NCBI GenBank assembly: GCA_016200485.1
Contig: JACQEP010000010.1
Location: 1-64,000, forward strand
Source of the DNA: Gammaproteobacteria bacterium
Lineage (GTDB): Bacteria > Pseudomonadota > Gammaproteobacteria > Tenderiales > Tenderiaceae
Direction: 5' to 3'
DNA: 64,000 bases
The stretch's first letter is position 1. The number at the start of each line of letters is the position of its first letter. Positions 47,780-57,084 of the stretch are shown one piece after another. A program made the translations under genes and the position numbers. A model generated the notes under the pieces. That model did not search any database. It was not told the origin of the DNA and saw nothing but the letters and a program-made list of their open reading frames with translations.

Positions 47780-48070
47780 GTGAGACCATCAGAGGCACTC
47801 CGGAATCACCGGGAAGCGATACTCAAACTGGCGGCCAGACTTGGGGTTAAAAACATTCGCGTGTTTGGCTCCGTACTACACGGCGACGATACAGAATCCA
47901 GCGACCTTGATCTACTGGTGGATGTCCCTCGAGGCACCACTCTCCTCGACATGGTGCACCTCCAGAACGAAATCGAACAAGAACTAGGGGTCACGGTTGA
48001 CGTCCTGACACCCGGAGATCTTCTACCCAAAATACGCACTCGAGTACTCCAGGAGGCACGTCCGCTGTAA
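47780..48070 (+). CDS. MNT nucleotidyltransferase antitoxin (locus 2)
   Basis: 96 residues from the GTG at 47780, which gives MRPSEALRNHREAI as in the paralog at 58967; a longer frame to 47594 lies inside argF. Active site FGSVLHGDDTESSDLDLLVDV with both aspartates intact; VDVLTPGDLLPKIRTRVLQEARPL closes it. Partner of the HEPN gene 8 bp on. A TATACT box at 47741 could be its -10. Confidence 0.87.
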   Translation: MRPSEALRNHREAILKLAARLGVKNIRVFGSVLHGDDTESSDLDLLVDVPRGTTLLDMVHLQNEIEQELGVTVDVLTPGDLLPKIRTRVLQEARPL

Positions 48071-48078
48071 ATAAGCAG

Positions 48079-48357
48079 TTGCGTGACCTGGATTATCTGG
48101 AACACATTGAAGAGGCTATTGGGAAAACGTTCCGCTATGTCAGCGGCAAAAATGAGGCGGACTTCCTCTCCGAAGAATTGATTCAAGATGCAGTAATTCG
48201 TAATCTTGAAATTATCGGAGAAGCAGCAACAAAACCAAGTCCCGAGCTAAAAGCCCAGCATACTGATATTCATTGGGGCGAAATCTCCGGTATGCGCAAC
48301 CGTCTGATTCACGGCTATATCACTGTCACCCATGAGATGGTCTGGAATACAGTTTAA
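48079..48357 (+). CDS. HEPN-domain toxin, C-terminally truncated (locus 2)
   Basis: 92 residues from a TTG start (no ATG nearby). AVIRNLEIIGEAATK and the RNase motif MRNRLIHGYITV are present, so the catalytic site is intact. Family members run 20-25 residues longer; here WNTV is followed by TAA at 48355 and, after KILPGF in the same frame, a second TAA at 48376, with SRIKEI beyond. Two stops in otherwise family-like sequence suggest decay of the last helix. Activity is doubtful but not excluded. Confidence 0.78.
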   Translation: MRDLDYLEHIEEAIGKTFRYVSGKNEADFLSEELIQDAVIRNLEIIGEAATKPSPELKAQHTDIHWGEISGMRNRLIHGYITVTHEMVWNTV

Positions 48358-48416
48358 AAGATCCTGCCCGGATTCTAATCTCGCATTAAAGAAATCAAAC
48401 ATAGTCTACAAAATAA

Positions 48417-48445
48417 GTAGGGGCGGGTTTTAAACCCGCCCCTAC
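48417..48445. repeat. GTAGGGGCGGG palindrome
   Basis: Arms GTAGGGGCGGGTTT and AAACCCGCCCCTAC around one T, one base per arm different from the element at 25037-25065. Lies between the convergent HEPN and cytochrome c4 genes and may act as their shared stop. Confidence 0.85.
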
Positions 48446-48463
48446 ATCAACAACCCTATCAAC

Positions 48464-49102
48464 TTACAGCTTGGCTGAAAGATACTCAGCCAACGCTTCG
48501 ATTTCCTTGTCACTCAGCTTCTTGGCAATTGCCGCCATCATACCGGCCGGGTCATTGGCACGGGCACCATCGCGGAATTCTTTCAGCTGCTTCATCACGT
48601 AATCACGGTGCTGGCCACCAATTACCGGGAAGACAGAGACCGTTTCGGACTTACCTTTACCATTTTCGCCATGGCAATTGACGCAGGCATAAACCCCTGA
48701 CTGCGGATTACCCTGGGTAAAGATCTTTTCTCCAGCGGCCACCAAATCCTGTTTCGGTTTGGTAATTTGTCCTTTCATCTTCTGTTGCGAGAAATAGGCT
48801 GCAATGTCCTTGGCATCTTCTTCCGAAGCCACGGTCGCCGCCATGCCGGCCATGGTGTCATTGTTGGCACGATGACCACCTTGGAAGTCTTTTATCTGCT
48901 TGGCGATGTAACCGGCATACTGACCGGCCAGACGCGGAAATGTCGCATCCTCGCTGTTACCATCCGCTCCGTGGCAACCGCCACACAACGCGGATTTGTC
49001 CGCGCCTGCTTTGGCGTCCGCAGCTTGCGCCAGAGACGCCCCACCCATTGCCAAGACGCCCGCAGCGATTAATGCACTGAACTTGTTACGAACTGCTTTC
49101 AT
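48464..49102 (-). CDS. cytochrome c4, diheme
   Basis: 212 residues from the ATG giving MKAVRNKFSALIAAGVL, a signal peptide cut after AQA. Two class I cytochrome domains with CGGCHGADGNS and CVNCHGENGKG, each with a later methionine ligand (DTMAGMAATV, AGMMAAIAKKL). Tandem c4 type, a periplasmic or membrane-associated electron donor to terminal oxidases. A polypeptide with 12 more residues upstream is possible but lacks a ribosome binding site. Confidence 0.92.
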   Translation of the reverse strand: MKAVRNKFSALIAAGVLAMGGASLAQAADAKAGADKSALCGGCHGADGNSEDATFPRLAGQYAGYIAKQIKDFQGGHRANNDTMAGMAATVASEEDAKDIAAYFSQQKMKGQITKPKQDLVAAGEKIFTQGNPQSGVYACVNCHGENGKGKSETVSVFPVIGGQHRDYVMKQLKEFRDGARANDPAGMMAAIAKKLSDKEIEALAEYLSAKL

Positions 49103-49281
49103 ACGGTCCCCCCCTAAGAGACGATTGATACTGCTCACGCTCTGCCCAGAGAATACGCTGGGAGATCACTCAGGTTTTATAGCAACCTCGGCGGGTAGCC
49201 GTCAAATCGGCGATAAAAAGGAATTTAAAAACCATCTTTACGTTACCCAACCCCAAGCAATTGCCATACTAATAAAATGGC

Positions 49282-50055
49282 CTATTCGAGTGGAATCAAT
49301 TTTGCGCCGATCAACAAGTCCCGAACGAACTGGCCAGGGATGGCATAGGAAATTCCGCTCGGGTGTTCGATGGCATTTTCCTTGCTCCCTTTGACAAACA
49401 CACTATTGACGACCCCGATCACCTCACCGGTCTCCATATCAAACACCGGACTACCGCTATTGCCAGGATACGCCGTCGCATCGAGCTGAAACACCATAAA
49501 TGGCGATCGCATGCGCTTAATCAACTTCGCATTTAACTGGCTATCCGAATTTACGGGCATGATGATGGGAGTAATGGCAGAAATCATCCCCCGATGCGTT
49601 ACCGGGCGCAACCCGAGCGACTCCCCAAGCGGAAATCCGGTAAAGGCATAACTCTCACCCTCGCGGACGTGTCGGCTATCGCCCAGACTCAAGGCGGGCA
49701 ACGGACTATCGGAAAATTTCAACAAGGCAAGGTCATGATCGTCATCCCTGGCAATCAACGTTGCCAGGCGCATGTACCGCTCACCCTCATCCGGAATCAG
49801 CACCGCCAGTGACTCCTTCTCCGCGAATTCGGAAACGATATTGTGCGCATTGGTAATCACATGCCGACCATCCGCCACCACAAAACCCGTACCCACCAAT
49901 CGCGTTGCCGGACTACGAATCGCCTGGTGGGTACCGACGCCCACGATTGAGAGTTTGACTCTCGCAAGCGTGTCTGGAAGCGCCGCTTGCGCCACGCCAT
50001 ATTCAAAAAAGAACAGCGCCAAAATTCCCAGCCAGGACAGAATTTGTTTTATCAT
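49282..50055 (-). CDS. periplasmic trypsin-like serine protease
   Basis: 257 residues from the ATG giving MIKQILSWLGILALFFFEYGVAQA, a signal peptide. Catalytic triad: histidine in VITNAHNIV, aspartate in DDDHDLALLKF, serine in YPGNSGSPVFD. Only the protease domain, no PDZ, so not DegP. Its start is 11 bp from the start of the divergent lyase gene, so their promoters must lie inside each other's coding DNA or upstream starts are used. A longer frame to 50139 is open but overlaps the lyase gene. Confidence 0.82.
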   Translation of the reverse strand: MIKQILSWLGILALFFFEYGVAQAALPDTLARVKLSIVGVGTHQAIRSPATRLVGTGFVVADGRHVITNAHNIVSEFAEKESLAVLIPDEGERYMRLATLIARDDDHDLALLKFSDSPLPALSLGDSRHVREGESYAFTGFPLGESLGLRPVTHRGMISAITPIIMPVNSDSQLNAKLIKRMRSPFMVFQLDATAYPGNSGSPVFDMETGEVIGVVNSVFVKGSKENAIEHPSGISYAIPGQFVRDLLIGAKLIPLE

Positions 50056-50065
50056 CGGAGCTTCC

Positions 50066-53000
50066 ATGTCATCCATTAAACCTATGACCGTCACCAGTGA
50101 ACGCGACTCCCCGAGCCTGCTGCTGCTCCTGGCCATCATAGGGTATCTGTTCCTGATTGCCTATGGCTCGCTGTCACCCTTCTCAGGGTGGGATGGCCAA
50201 CGGTTTCAACTGGCACGCTTGGTCGCCGAATTCTGGCCCACCTATTTCACCTTCGCTGATTTTGTCACCAATTTCGTGGCCTATGTCCCGCTCGGCCTGT
50301 TATTAACACTGGCCTTGGTGTATCGAACATCCTTTCTGCGCGCCATCCTCTATGCTACTGCAAGTGCAGGCATCCTCAGCATCGGCCTCGAAATACTGCA
50401 ACTGATGTTACCGGAGCGCATCGCCTCGCTCTTCGATGCTTTCCTCAACATCAGTGGTGCACTCTGTGGTGCAATAATTGCCACTGTCTTTTCGCGACGA
50501 TCCTTCGTCGGCCAATCACTACGCCGTTTTTATAAAAAACATTTCGTCTTCACCCCTGCGAGTACCGTCGGCCTTTCTGCGCTGACGTTATGGGCGCTAT
50601 CGATTATCGTTCCCACTCTGCCAATACTGCTGTACGGTCTTTATCGACAAACGCTTCCGGAAATGGGGCTGGATCTCGCCTGGGGCGAGCTCAATATTAC
50701 ACAAACGGCAATTATCAGCCTTCAAATCATTGCCTTGGGCCTGCTTGCATCAACGTTACCGCAGCGCCAACTTATCAGTGGCATCTTATTCACAACCATC
50801 GCCTCCATCGCAATCCTGCTCAATATTGCACTCAAGACTCATGCCATCACACTTACCGAATTAGGCGGCAGCATTAGCGGCATCATAGGTGTCTTTCTCA
50901 TTCTCGGCTTTGGCAAACGGCCCAAGCTCGTCATTACCACCGTATGCCTGGTCGTTGCCTATGCGCTCAAGCAATCTCAACCCGGACCACTCGTCACTGA
51001 CAGCCTCTACGCATTCAACTGGATTCCTTTCAAGGGACAAACCGATCTTAGAGGCATTATCAATTTTCTCGAAGAAGCCTGGATCTTTGCCGCCATCGCC
51101 TATTGTGCAGCAGCTACCTGGCGCGGCCGCAGTCTGTGGTTACCCTCCATCACCGGCGTTATCGCTATTGGCTTTCTTGCCTTCTCATTGGAATGGAAAC
51201 AACAATTTACTGCCGGGCGCTATCCCGACATTACCGATATCTTAGTGGTCGTTGGCGCCTGGTTGACCGCCTGGCTCTATCTGCGTCTGGGAAAAAGCTC
51301 GGCCCATTCTGCCGCCCGCAACGACCTGACAAGACAAACAATTACGCCACGCATAGGACGCTCCACCCTCGCGCAAATCATGATGATTTTTTTCGTTGGC
51401 ATTGGCGTGTGGTATTCAACCCCGCCCGGCCCAGCCCCTGCCGCGGAAACTCCCCACTTTGGCGGTTATCCTCAACCTGCAGATCTGGCACCCGTTTCAC
51501 TGCCAAATTTTCATTTCGAACATCCACGTCTGCCCGCGCCGAGCGCGGATGACATCAAACGCATTAAACGTGATAACCCTGACTTTATTAAATCCCAACA
51601 AGAAGCCACCAGGCAAGGCAATCTTTACTCACAGATATTGACCGCCTACATTAACCCGGAACCCGAAACACTAGACAAACTCCATCATCGATTAATGAGT
51701 CTGAAATTCTCCGACCGCGGACATGAGCAGGTCAAACCTCTGGCCCAAGCCTATGACTGGCTCTACCCTCACTGGAACGAACGCCAACAACTAACTTTGC
51801 GCAACAAACTGATGCAGGGATGCGAATATGAAATCGATCTTCTTCGCAGCGAAGAACTCTCGCCCTACAATGTTTATCTTTATAATGCACCATTACAGGC
51901 CCTGGTTGCTTGCACCATTGCCGTTTATGGCGACCACCATGAAAGTGAGTTAGTGATGCGCTTTACTCACGATCTCTGGAAACATCATGTTTTACCGGTC
52001 TGGCAACAAGTGATGGGCAAAAACGGCGGTTGGCACGAAGGCGGCGAATACGTCGGCATCGGCATCGGCAGCGCCATTTATCAAGTTCCCAACATGTGGC
52101 GCAAAGCCACTGGCGAAGATTTATTTCAAACTGAACCGGGAATTCGCGGCTTCCTGGATTTTCTTGTCTATCGCATCCGCCCTGATAACACCCATATGCG
52201 GCTCGGCGATGCAGGATGGTTTGATCGTGATTCACCAGATCGATTAGCTCTGGCGCTGGAATATCGCCATGCCGCAGCCTATAGCCTCGCCAATCCACCG
52301 CAACGCCCCACTCCCACCAGTTGGCCTTGGGGACCGCTGACCGACAATACGCTCTACAATCCGAAAGCGATTGAGAAACTACCACTGACAAAATATTTTG
52401 ACGGCACTGGTTTGGTCATCATGCGTAGCGGATGGAAACCTAACTCCACCTACATCACGTTCAAGGCGGGCGATAACTTCTGGTCGCACAGTCATCTCGA
52501 TCAAGGCGGCTTTACTATTTACAAAGGCGGTGAACTCGCCATCGATAGTGGCTACTATGGCCCGAGCTATGGTTCGGATCATCATATGAATTACACCTAT
52601 CAAACCATCGCCCATAATCTGATCACCGTCACCGATCCTGATGACATCGTACCTATTCCAAATCGCAAACAACCCAACAGACCTCGCATCATCGCCAATG
52701 ATGGTGGTCAACGACGCATTGGTTCTGGCTGGGGCATCGATCCTGCACCCATCAATCTGCAAGAATGGCTCGTCAAGCACGATACTTTCCATACGGCGAC
52801 GATTGAAAAAATCCAAGAAGAGAACAACATCACCACCATCATCGCCGACCTCACGCCCGCCTATACCAATGCCATGTCCGGTAGCGGCACATTCTCGCAT
52901 CGCACTCGCCGGGTTGAAAATTACAAGCGCTTGTTCGCTTATGATCGGGAAAGCGATGTCATCGTGGTTCTTGATCTGGTGACCGCCACTCATCCAGAGT

Positions 53001-53521
53001 TTCGCAAACGCTGGCTATTACATAGCCAGGACCGTTTCACCATCACTGAACAGGGCTTTACCACTGCCATCGCGCCCGAAAACCGAACCGGCCACGCGGG
53101 CGGCGTCCTCGAAGGTGTCTTTTTGCTTCCTGCGCAACATCTTGTGAATACAGTAGGCGGGGATCGTTTTGAATTCTGGGTAGGTAATCAGAATTTTGAT
53201 GAGGCAGGCACCCTGATCAAAGAAATGAGCGTCAGAAAGCCGCTGGCTGAACCAGGTCGTTGGCGGATTGAACTCTCCCCGGCCAAACCGCAGCCCACGG
53301 ACACCTTCCTTACTGTCCTTCGCCCAAACATTTCAAACACCACAGCCTCTGAATTTAAGGCTCAATTACTCAGTCAGACCGAACAACAAATTGATTTTGA
53401 AGTAACATCAAAGAATGTTACTAAACAGTGGCAAATCAAAATGTCATCGAATCGAAGCTTGATTGAGACTATTGTTACCAGCAATCCCCCTAATGACGTG
53501 ACCACAGCTCCAACCCAATAA
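50066..53521 (+). CDS. VanZ-like repeat membrane protein fused to heparinase II/III-like lyase (copy 1)
   Basis: 1151 residues from the ATG at 50066 (GGAG 6 nt upstream). Residues 1-455 are about a dozen membrane helices with VanZ-like units: AYGSLSPF, FVTNFVAYVPLGLLL, GLEILQLMLPER (E109); a second unit that has lost the glutamate; and SLEWKQQFTAGRYPDITDIL (E376). After the last helix, residue 460 on is a lyase-like domain: LPNFHFEHPRLPAPS, MGKNGGWHEGGEY, FWSHSHLDQGGF (His808 region), AHNLITV. The domain should lie in the periplasm. I infer polysaccharide cleavage or trimming; the substrate is unknown. Thirty bp before copy 2. Confidence 0.85.
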   Translation: MSSIKPMTVTSERDSPSLLLLLAIIGYLFLIAYGSLSPFSGWDGQRFQLARLVAEFWPTYFTFADFVTNFVAYVPLGLLLTLALVYRTSFLRAILYATASAGILSIGLEILQLMLPERIASLFDAFLNISGALCGAIIATVFSRRSFVGQSLRRFYKKHFVFTPASTVGLSALTLWALSIIVPTLPILLYGLYRQTLPEMGLDLAWGELNITQTAIISLQIIALGLLASTLPQRQLISGILFTTIASIAILLNIALKTHAITLTELGGSISGIIGVFLILGFGKRPKLVITTVCLVVAYALKQSQPGPLVTDSLYAFNWIPFKGQTDLRGIINFLEEAWIFAAIAYCAAATWRGRSLWLPSITGVIAIGFLAFSLEWKQQFTAGRYPDITDILVVVGAWLTAWLYLRLGKSSAHSAARNDLTRQTITPRIGRSTLAQIMMIFFVGIGVWYSTPPGPAPAAETPHFGGYPQPADLAPVSLPNFHFEHPRLPAPSADDIKRIKRDNPDFIKSQQEATRQGNLYSQILTAYINPEPETLDKLHHRLMSLKFSDRGHEQVKPLAQAYDWLYPHWNERQQLTLRNKLMQGCEYEIDLLRSEELSPYNVYLYNAPLQALVACTIAVYGDHHESELVMRFTHDLWKHHVLPVWQQVMGKNGGWHEGGEYVGIGIGSAIYQVPNMWRKATGEDLFQTEPGIRGFLDFLVYRIRPDNTHMRLGDAGWFDRDSPDRLALALEYRHAAAYSLANPPQRPTPTSWPWGPLTDNTLYNPKAIEKLPLTKYFDGTGLVIMRSGWKPNSTYITFKAGDNFWSHSHLDQGGFTIYKGGELAIDSGYYGPSYGSDHHMNYTYQTIAHNLITVTDPDDIVPIPNRKQPNRPRIIANDGGQRRIGSGWGIDPAPINLQEWLVKHDTFHTATIEKIQEENNITTIIADLTPAYTNAMSGSGTFSHRTRRVENYKRLFAYDRESDVIVVLDLVTATHPEFRKRWLLHSQDRFTITEQGFTTAIAPENRTGHAGGVLEGVFLLPAQHLVNTVGGDRFEFWVGNQNFDEAGTLIKEMSVRKPLAEPGRWRIELSPAKPQPTDTFLTVLRPNISNTTASEFKAQLLSQTEQQIDFEVTSKNVTKQWQIKMSSNRSLIETIVTSNPPNDVTTAPTQ

Positions 53522-53550
53522 CCTAAATTGCATACCGTCCTCCAAGCTCA

Positions 53551-56500
53551 ATGATGCCTCATAAACCAACCCGCTATTTTCTGCTCTGGCTTGCTTGGGC
53601 TGTATTGATTATTTACGGCAGCCTGATGCCGTTCGAAGTACGACCTCACACTCTGACCACAGCCATCGAGCAGTTTCGTCATATCCCTTATCTAAACCTT
53701 GGCATTGTCTCTCGCGCCGACTGGATTGCCAATATTCTGCTTTACATACCGCTCGCCTATCTTGGCGTAACGTGGTTAAGCCAGTTACGTTGGTTGCCCC
53801 GTTTTTTTGCTTTGATTATCCCGGCAGGGCTGGGATTTGCGCTTGCCGTTGGTGTCGAGTTCACACAAATTTTTTTCGAACCCCGAACTGTTTCACTCAA
53901 TGATTTAATTGCGGAAAGCATCGGCACATTGCTCGGTGTCGTGCTGTGGTCAGCCGGTCATTCCCGGCTTGCCAGCCTCACCTCAGCGTTAGTCCGTCCC
54001 GGCCCAGCGGCAGTAACCGCGGGATTAACACTCTACTCACTCGCCTATTTGAGCTTGGCACTGTTTCCCTATGACTTTGTTATTTCGATGTCTGATTTAC
54101 AATGGAAGCTGCTTAACGGCAACTACGGATGGGGCATCGATAATTGTGGATCGGTGATGCGTTGCGGCAGTCAATGGCTGGCGGAAGCAGTCGCCGCGTT
54201 GCCTCTGGGGTTGTTGCTGATTCGACTGCTACAACACGGGATGCTCCGTCCTGCATTCGGATTCCTCATCGCTGCGGGAATTGGCACAAGCATCGAAGCT
54301 GCTCAATTTCTGATTAGCTCCGGTGTCAGCACCGTCACCGCTGCCCTTGCCAAAGCTGCGGGCATCGGCCTGGGGCTTTGGTTGCGCGATCCACCCTCAC
54401 CACAACTAGCGCAATATCATGCCCGCTGGTTGCGACCCGCACTGTTACTCGCATTTTTTCCGTACCTTGCGCTTGCTGCATTGCTTAACGGCTGGACCAA
54501 CGCGTCATGGAACGATTTTGAAATCGTCCGCAACAATCTCAGCGCGCAACATTATCTGCCTCTTTATTATCATTACTTCACCACTGAGACCGAAGCCGTT
54601 GCCAGCCTCGTTGCTCAGACGGCGATTTATTTGCCTCTCGGGATCGGCTTCTGGCTCTGGCATGCCAGCGGTGCAACCCCTCTCCGACAACCGCCACTAT
54701 TCGGTCTATTATTAACAACTGCTGTCACTGCATTCATTATTGAGGCAGGAAAGCTGTTCATTGCTCATTCACATCCCGATCCCACCAACATTTTGATTGC
54801 ACTTGGTGCAGCCTGGCTGGGACGACGTCTATGCCAATGGCTGGCGGAATCTATTCGCGCAACTGCGAGAAATTCAGATCGTATACCTTCGGCGATCCAT
54901 TTTCCACGTAAGGCATTAATCGGAATCGGCCTCGTTATTCTGTCACTCGGCGGCCTTGGTTTGGTGCTGATCCAGGAAACTGAGGATTCCGAAGCCGTGG
55001 TCATGGCGCGCATCAAGCACGAATATCCGGCACCGGAATCGCTACCCCCAGCCTCATTACCGAATTTCCGTCTCGATCACCCGCGTCTTCCTGCCCCCTC
55101 GATGCAGGATATTATCCGTCTAAAATCCGAGAACCCGCGATTCATCGACATGAATCGCGCACAAGCCAACGGCGGCCATGGCAATCTCAATGCCGCCATC
55201 CTCATGGCCTATGTCGAACCCGGAAGCCAGGATCTGGATGCTGTCTTCAATCAATTGATCGCCATAAAACCCAGCTGGCGCGGCCACGAGCAAGGGAAAC
55301 TGTTTGCACTCGCCTACGACTGGCTTTATAGCGACTGGAGCGAATCACAACGCCAGCAATTACGCGACAAACTGGCTCACGGCTGTAATTATCTGATCGA
55401 CGTCATCCGCAGTGCGCCGTTCTCGCCCTATAACGTCACCCTCTACACTGGCCCGATCCAGGCGCTGATGGCCTGTAGCATCGCGCTCTATAAAGATGAT
55501 TCCCGCGGCGAGCCGGTGATGGCCTTCACTGCCGATTTGTGGCAAAACCGCGCCCTGCCTGTGTGGCGGCAAGTGATGGGCAAAAACGGTGGCTGGCACG
55601 AAGGCGCCGATCACGTCGGCGAAGGCATCGGCCAGGCGATCTATCAACTCCCCAACATGTGGCGTAGCGCCACCGGCGAAGACTACTTCAAGACCGAATC
55701 CGGAATCCGCGGCTTTCTCGATTTTCTGGTGTATCGCATTCGCCCCGATGGCGCCAAAATGCACCTTGGTGATAGCGGTTCATTCAATCGTGACGCACCC
55801 GACCGCCTTGCCCTGGCCCTCGAATATCACCACACCGCTGCCTATAGCCTGGCTACGCCTCCTAAAGACCCGGTGCCTACCAGTTGGCCATGGGGGCCGC
55901 TATCTGACAACAGGCTCTACGAACCCAATGCCATAACTCAGCTACCGCTCACCAGATACTTCGACGGCATCGGCCTGGTCGTCATGCGTAGCGGCTGGGG
56001 ACCCGATGCCACTTACATCACCTTTAAGGCGGGCGACAATTACTCATCGTTCACACACCTCGATCAAGGCAGCTTCACGCTTTACAAAGGCGGTGCCCTC
56101 GCCATCGACAGCGGCCTGTATGACGACTATGGCACAGACCATCACGTGAATTATGCCTACCAAACCATTGCTCACAACGTCGCCACCATCACCGATCCTG
56201 ACGAGAGTGGCGCCATTTCCAACAACGACTTCAACTCGGCACCCCGCCCCATCGCCAACGATGGCGGTCAGCGACGTGTTGGCGGCGATATCGAAATCTA
56301 CCCCAATCCGTTGGATATCGCAGAATGGAAGGCCAGGCGCGATATTTATCACACCGGCAGCATCACTCATCTACAAGAAAAAAATGGCGTTGTATCCATC
56401 ACCGCCGATATCACTGCCGCCTACACCAACAAGTTCTCAGGTGAAGGAACACTCTCCAGCCGCACATTGCGCGTCAACCGCTATCTGCGCACCGTCATCT

Positions 56501-57084
56501 ATGACCGGATTAATGACCTGTTTCTGGTCTACGACTCCATCACCAAAACCAATCCCTCATTCACAAGCCGCTGGCTCATCCACTTTCAGGAACAGCCCGT
56601 GTTGACAGCACCCAATCAATTTCTGGCGAGCGTGTTACCGGATAACAACCCCAAACATACGGGCGGCATACTTGAAGGAAAAGTATTGATCCCTGGTGCA
56701 CCTGTGATCAAAGCCATTGGCGGTCCAGGCAAGGAATTTTGGGTCGATGGCAAGAATTACGATAACAACGGAAAACTTTACAAAATCCTGAATCGTGGCA
56801 ACCGTAAACAAATCACCGAACCCGGTGACTGGCGAATTGAAATCACAAACGCAAACGAAGAGTCACTCACAGACAACTTTCTTGTCGCCTTAAACCTGAA
56901 ACAAAACCGGTCAGACCTCACTCCCTCGATTCAATGTTCGCAAGGAGGTGGCCTGACCGATTGTATTGTTCGCGGAAAACGGGAAATGAAATTGCAAGTT
57001 AAATGGCCACCGGAAAAGCCGGTGGCTTATGGCGATAGTGTCGCTACCTCATTACCAATTTATGGCGTCCATGCCATAAATTGA
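53551..57084 (+). CDS. VanZ-like repeat membrane protein fused to heparinase II/III-like lyase (copy 2)
   Basis: 1177 residues, paralog of the previous gene along its whole length. Three VanZ-like units are plain: IIYGSLMPFEV with GVEFTQIFFEP (E103), LPLGLLL with SIEAAQFLIS (E249), LPLGIGF with IIEAGKLFIAH (E398), spaced about 148 residues. The lyase domain starts near 495: LPNFRLDHPRLPAPS, MGKNGGWHEGADH, FTHLDQGSF (H836), AHNVATI. The two lyase domains are closely similar, membrane parts less so. The last 28 residues come from a segment with a hairpin (GCCACCGG...CCGGTGGC at 57006-57026) just after a 102-bp duplicated stretch, so the C-terminus is probably secondary. Confidence 0.87.
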   Translation: MMPHKPTRYFLLWLAWAVLIIYGSLMPFEVRPHTLTTAIEQFRHIPYLNLGIVSRADWIANILLYIPLAYLGVTWLSQLRWLPRFFALIIPAGLGFALAVGVEFTQIFFEPRTVSLNDLIAESIGTLLGVVLWSAGHSRLASLTSALVRPGPAAVTAGLTLYSLAYLSLALFPYDFVISMSDLQWKLLNGNYGWGIDNCGSVMRCGSQWLAEAVAALPLGLLLIRLLQHGMLRPAFGFLIAAGIGTSIEAAQFLISSGVSTVTAALAKAAGIGLGLWLRDPPSPQLAQYHARWLRPALLLAFFPYLALAALLNGWTNASWNDFEIVRNNLSAQHYLPLYYHYFTTETEAVASLVAQTAIYLPLGIGFWLWHASGATPLRQPPLFGLLLTTAVTAFIIEAGKLFIAHSHPDPTNILIALGAAWLGRRLCQWLAESIRATARNSDRIPSAIHFPRKALIGIGLVILSLGGLGLVLIQETEDSEAVVMARIKHEYPAPESLPPASLPNFRLDHPRLPAPSMQDIIRLKSENPRFIDMNRAQANGGHGNLNAAILMAYVEPGSQDLDAVFNQLIAIKPSWRGHEQGKLFALAYDWLYSDWSESQRQQLRDKLAHGCNYLIDVIRSAPFSPYNVTLYTGPIQALMACSIALYKDDSRGEPVMAFTADLWQNRALPVWRQVMGKNGGWHEGADHVGEGIGQAIYQLPNMWRSATGEDYFKTESGIRGFLDFLVYRIRPDGAKMHLGDSGSFNRDAPDRLALALEYHHTAAYSLATPPKDPVPTSWPWGPLSDNRLYEPNAITQLPLTRYFDGIGLVVMRSGWGPDATYITFKAGDNYSSFTHLDQGSFTLYKGGALAIDSGLYDDYGTDHHVNYAYQTIAHNVATITDPDESGAISNNDFNSAPRPIANDGGQRRVGGDIEIYPNPLDIAEWKARRDIYHTGSITHLQEKNGVVSITADITAAYTNKFSGEGTLSSRTLRVNRYLRTVIYDRINDLFLVYDSITKTNPSFTSRWLIHFQEQPVLTAPNQFLASVLPDNNPKHTGGILEGKVLIPGAPVIKAIGGPGKEFWVDGKNYDNNGKLYKILNRGNRKQITEPGDWRIEITNANEESLTDNFLVALNLKQNRSDLTPSIQCSQGGGLTDCIVRGKREMKLQVKWPPEKPVAYGDSVATSLPIYGVHAIN
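56899..57000 (+). repeat. 102-bp direct repeat, copy A (inside lyase gene 2)
   Basis: Matches 59030-59131 with 4 mismatches and no gaps (offset 2131). Encodes the residues QNRSDL to MKLQV near the C-terminus of the second lyase. Confidence 0.95.

Noticed and set aside
49772-50065. 98-codon upstream extension of the lyase 1 frame
   Set aside because: It is antisense to the trypsin-like protease gene, shows no domain, and the ATG at 50066 has a proper ribosome binding site and family-like start.
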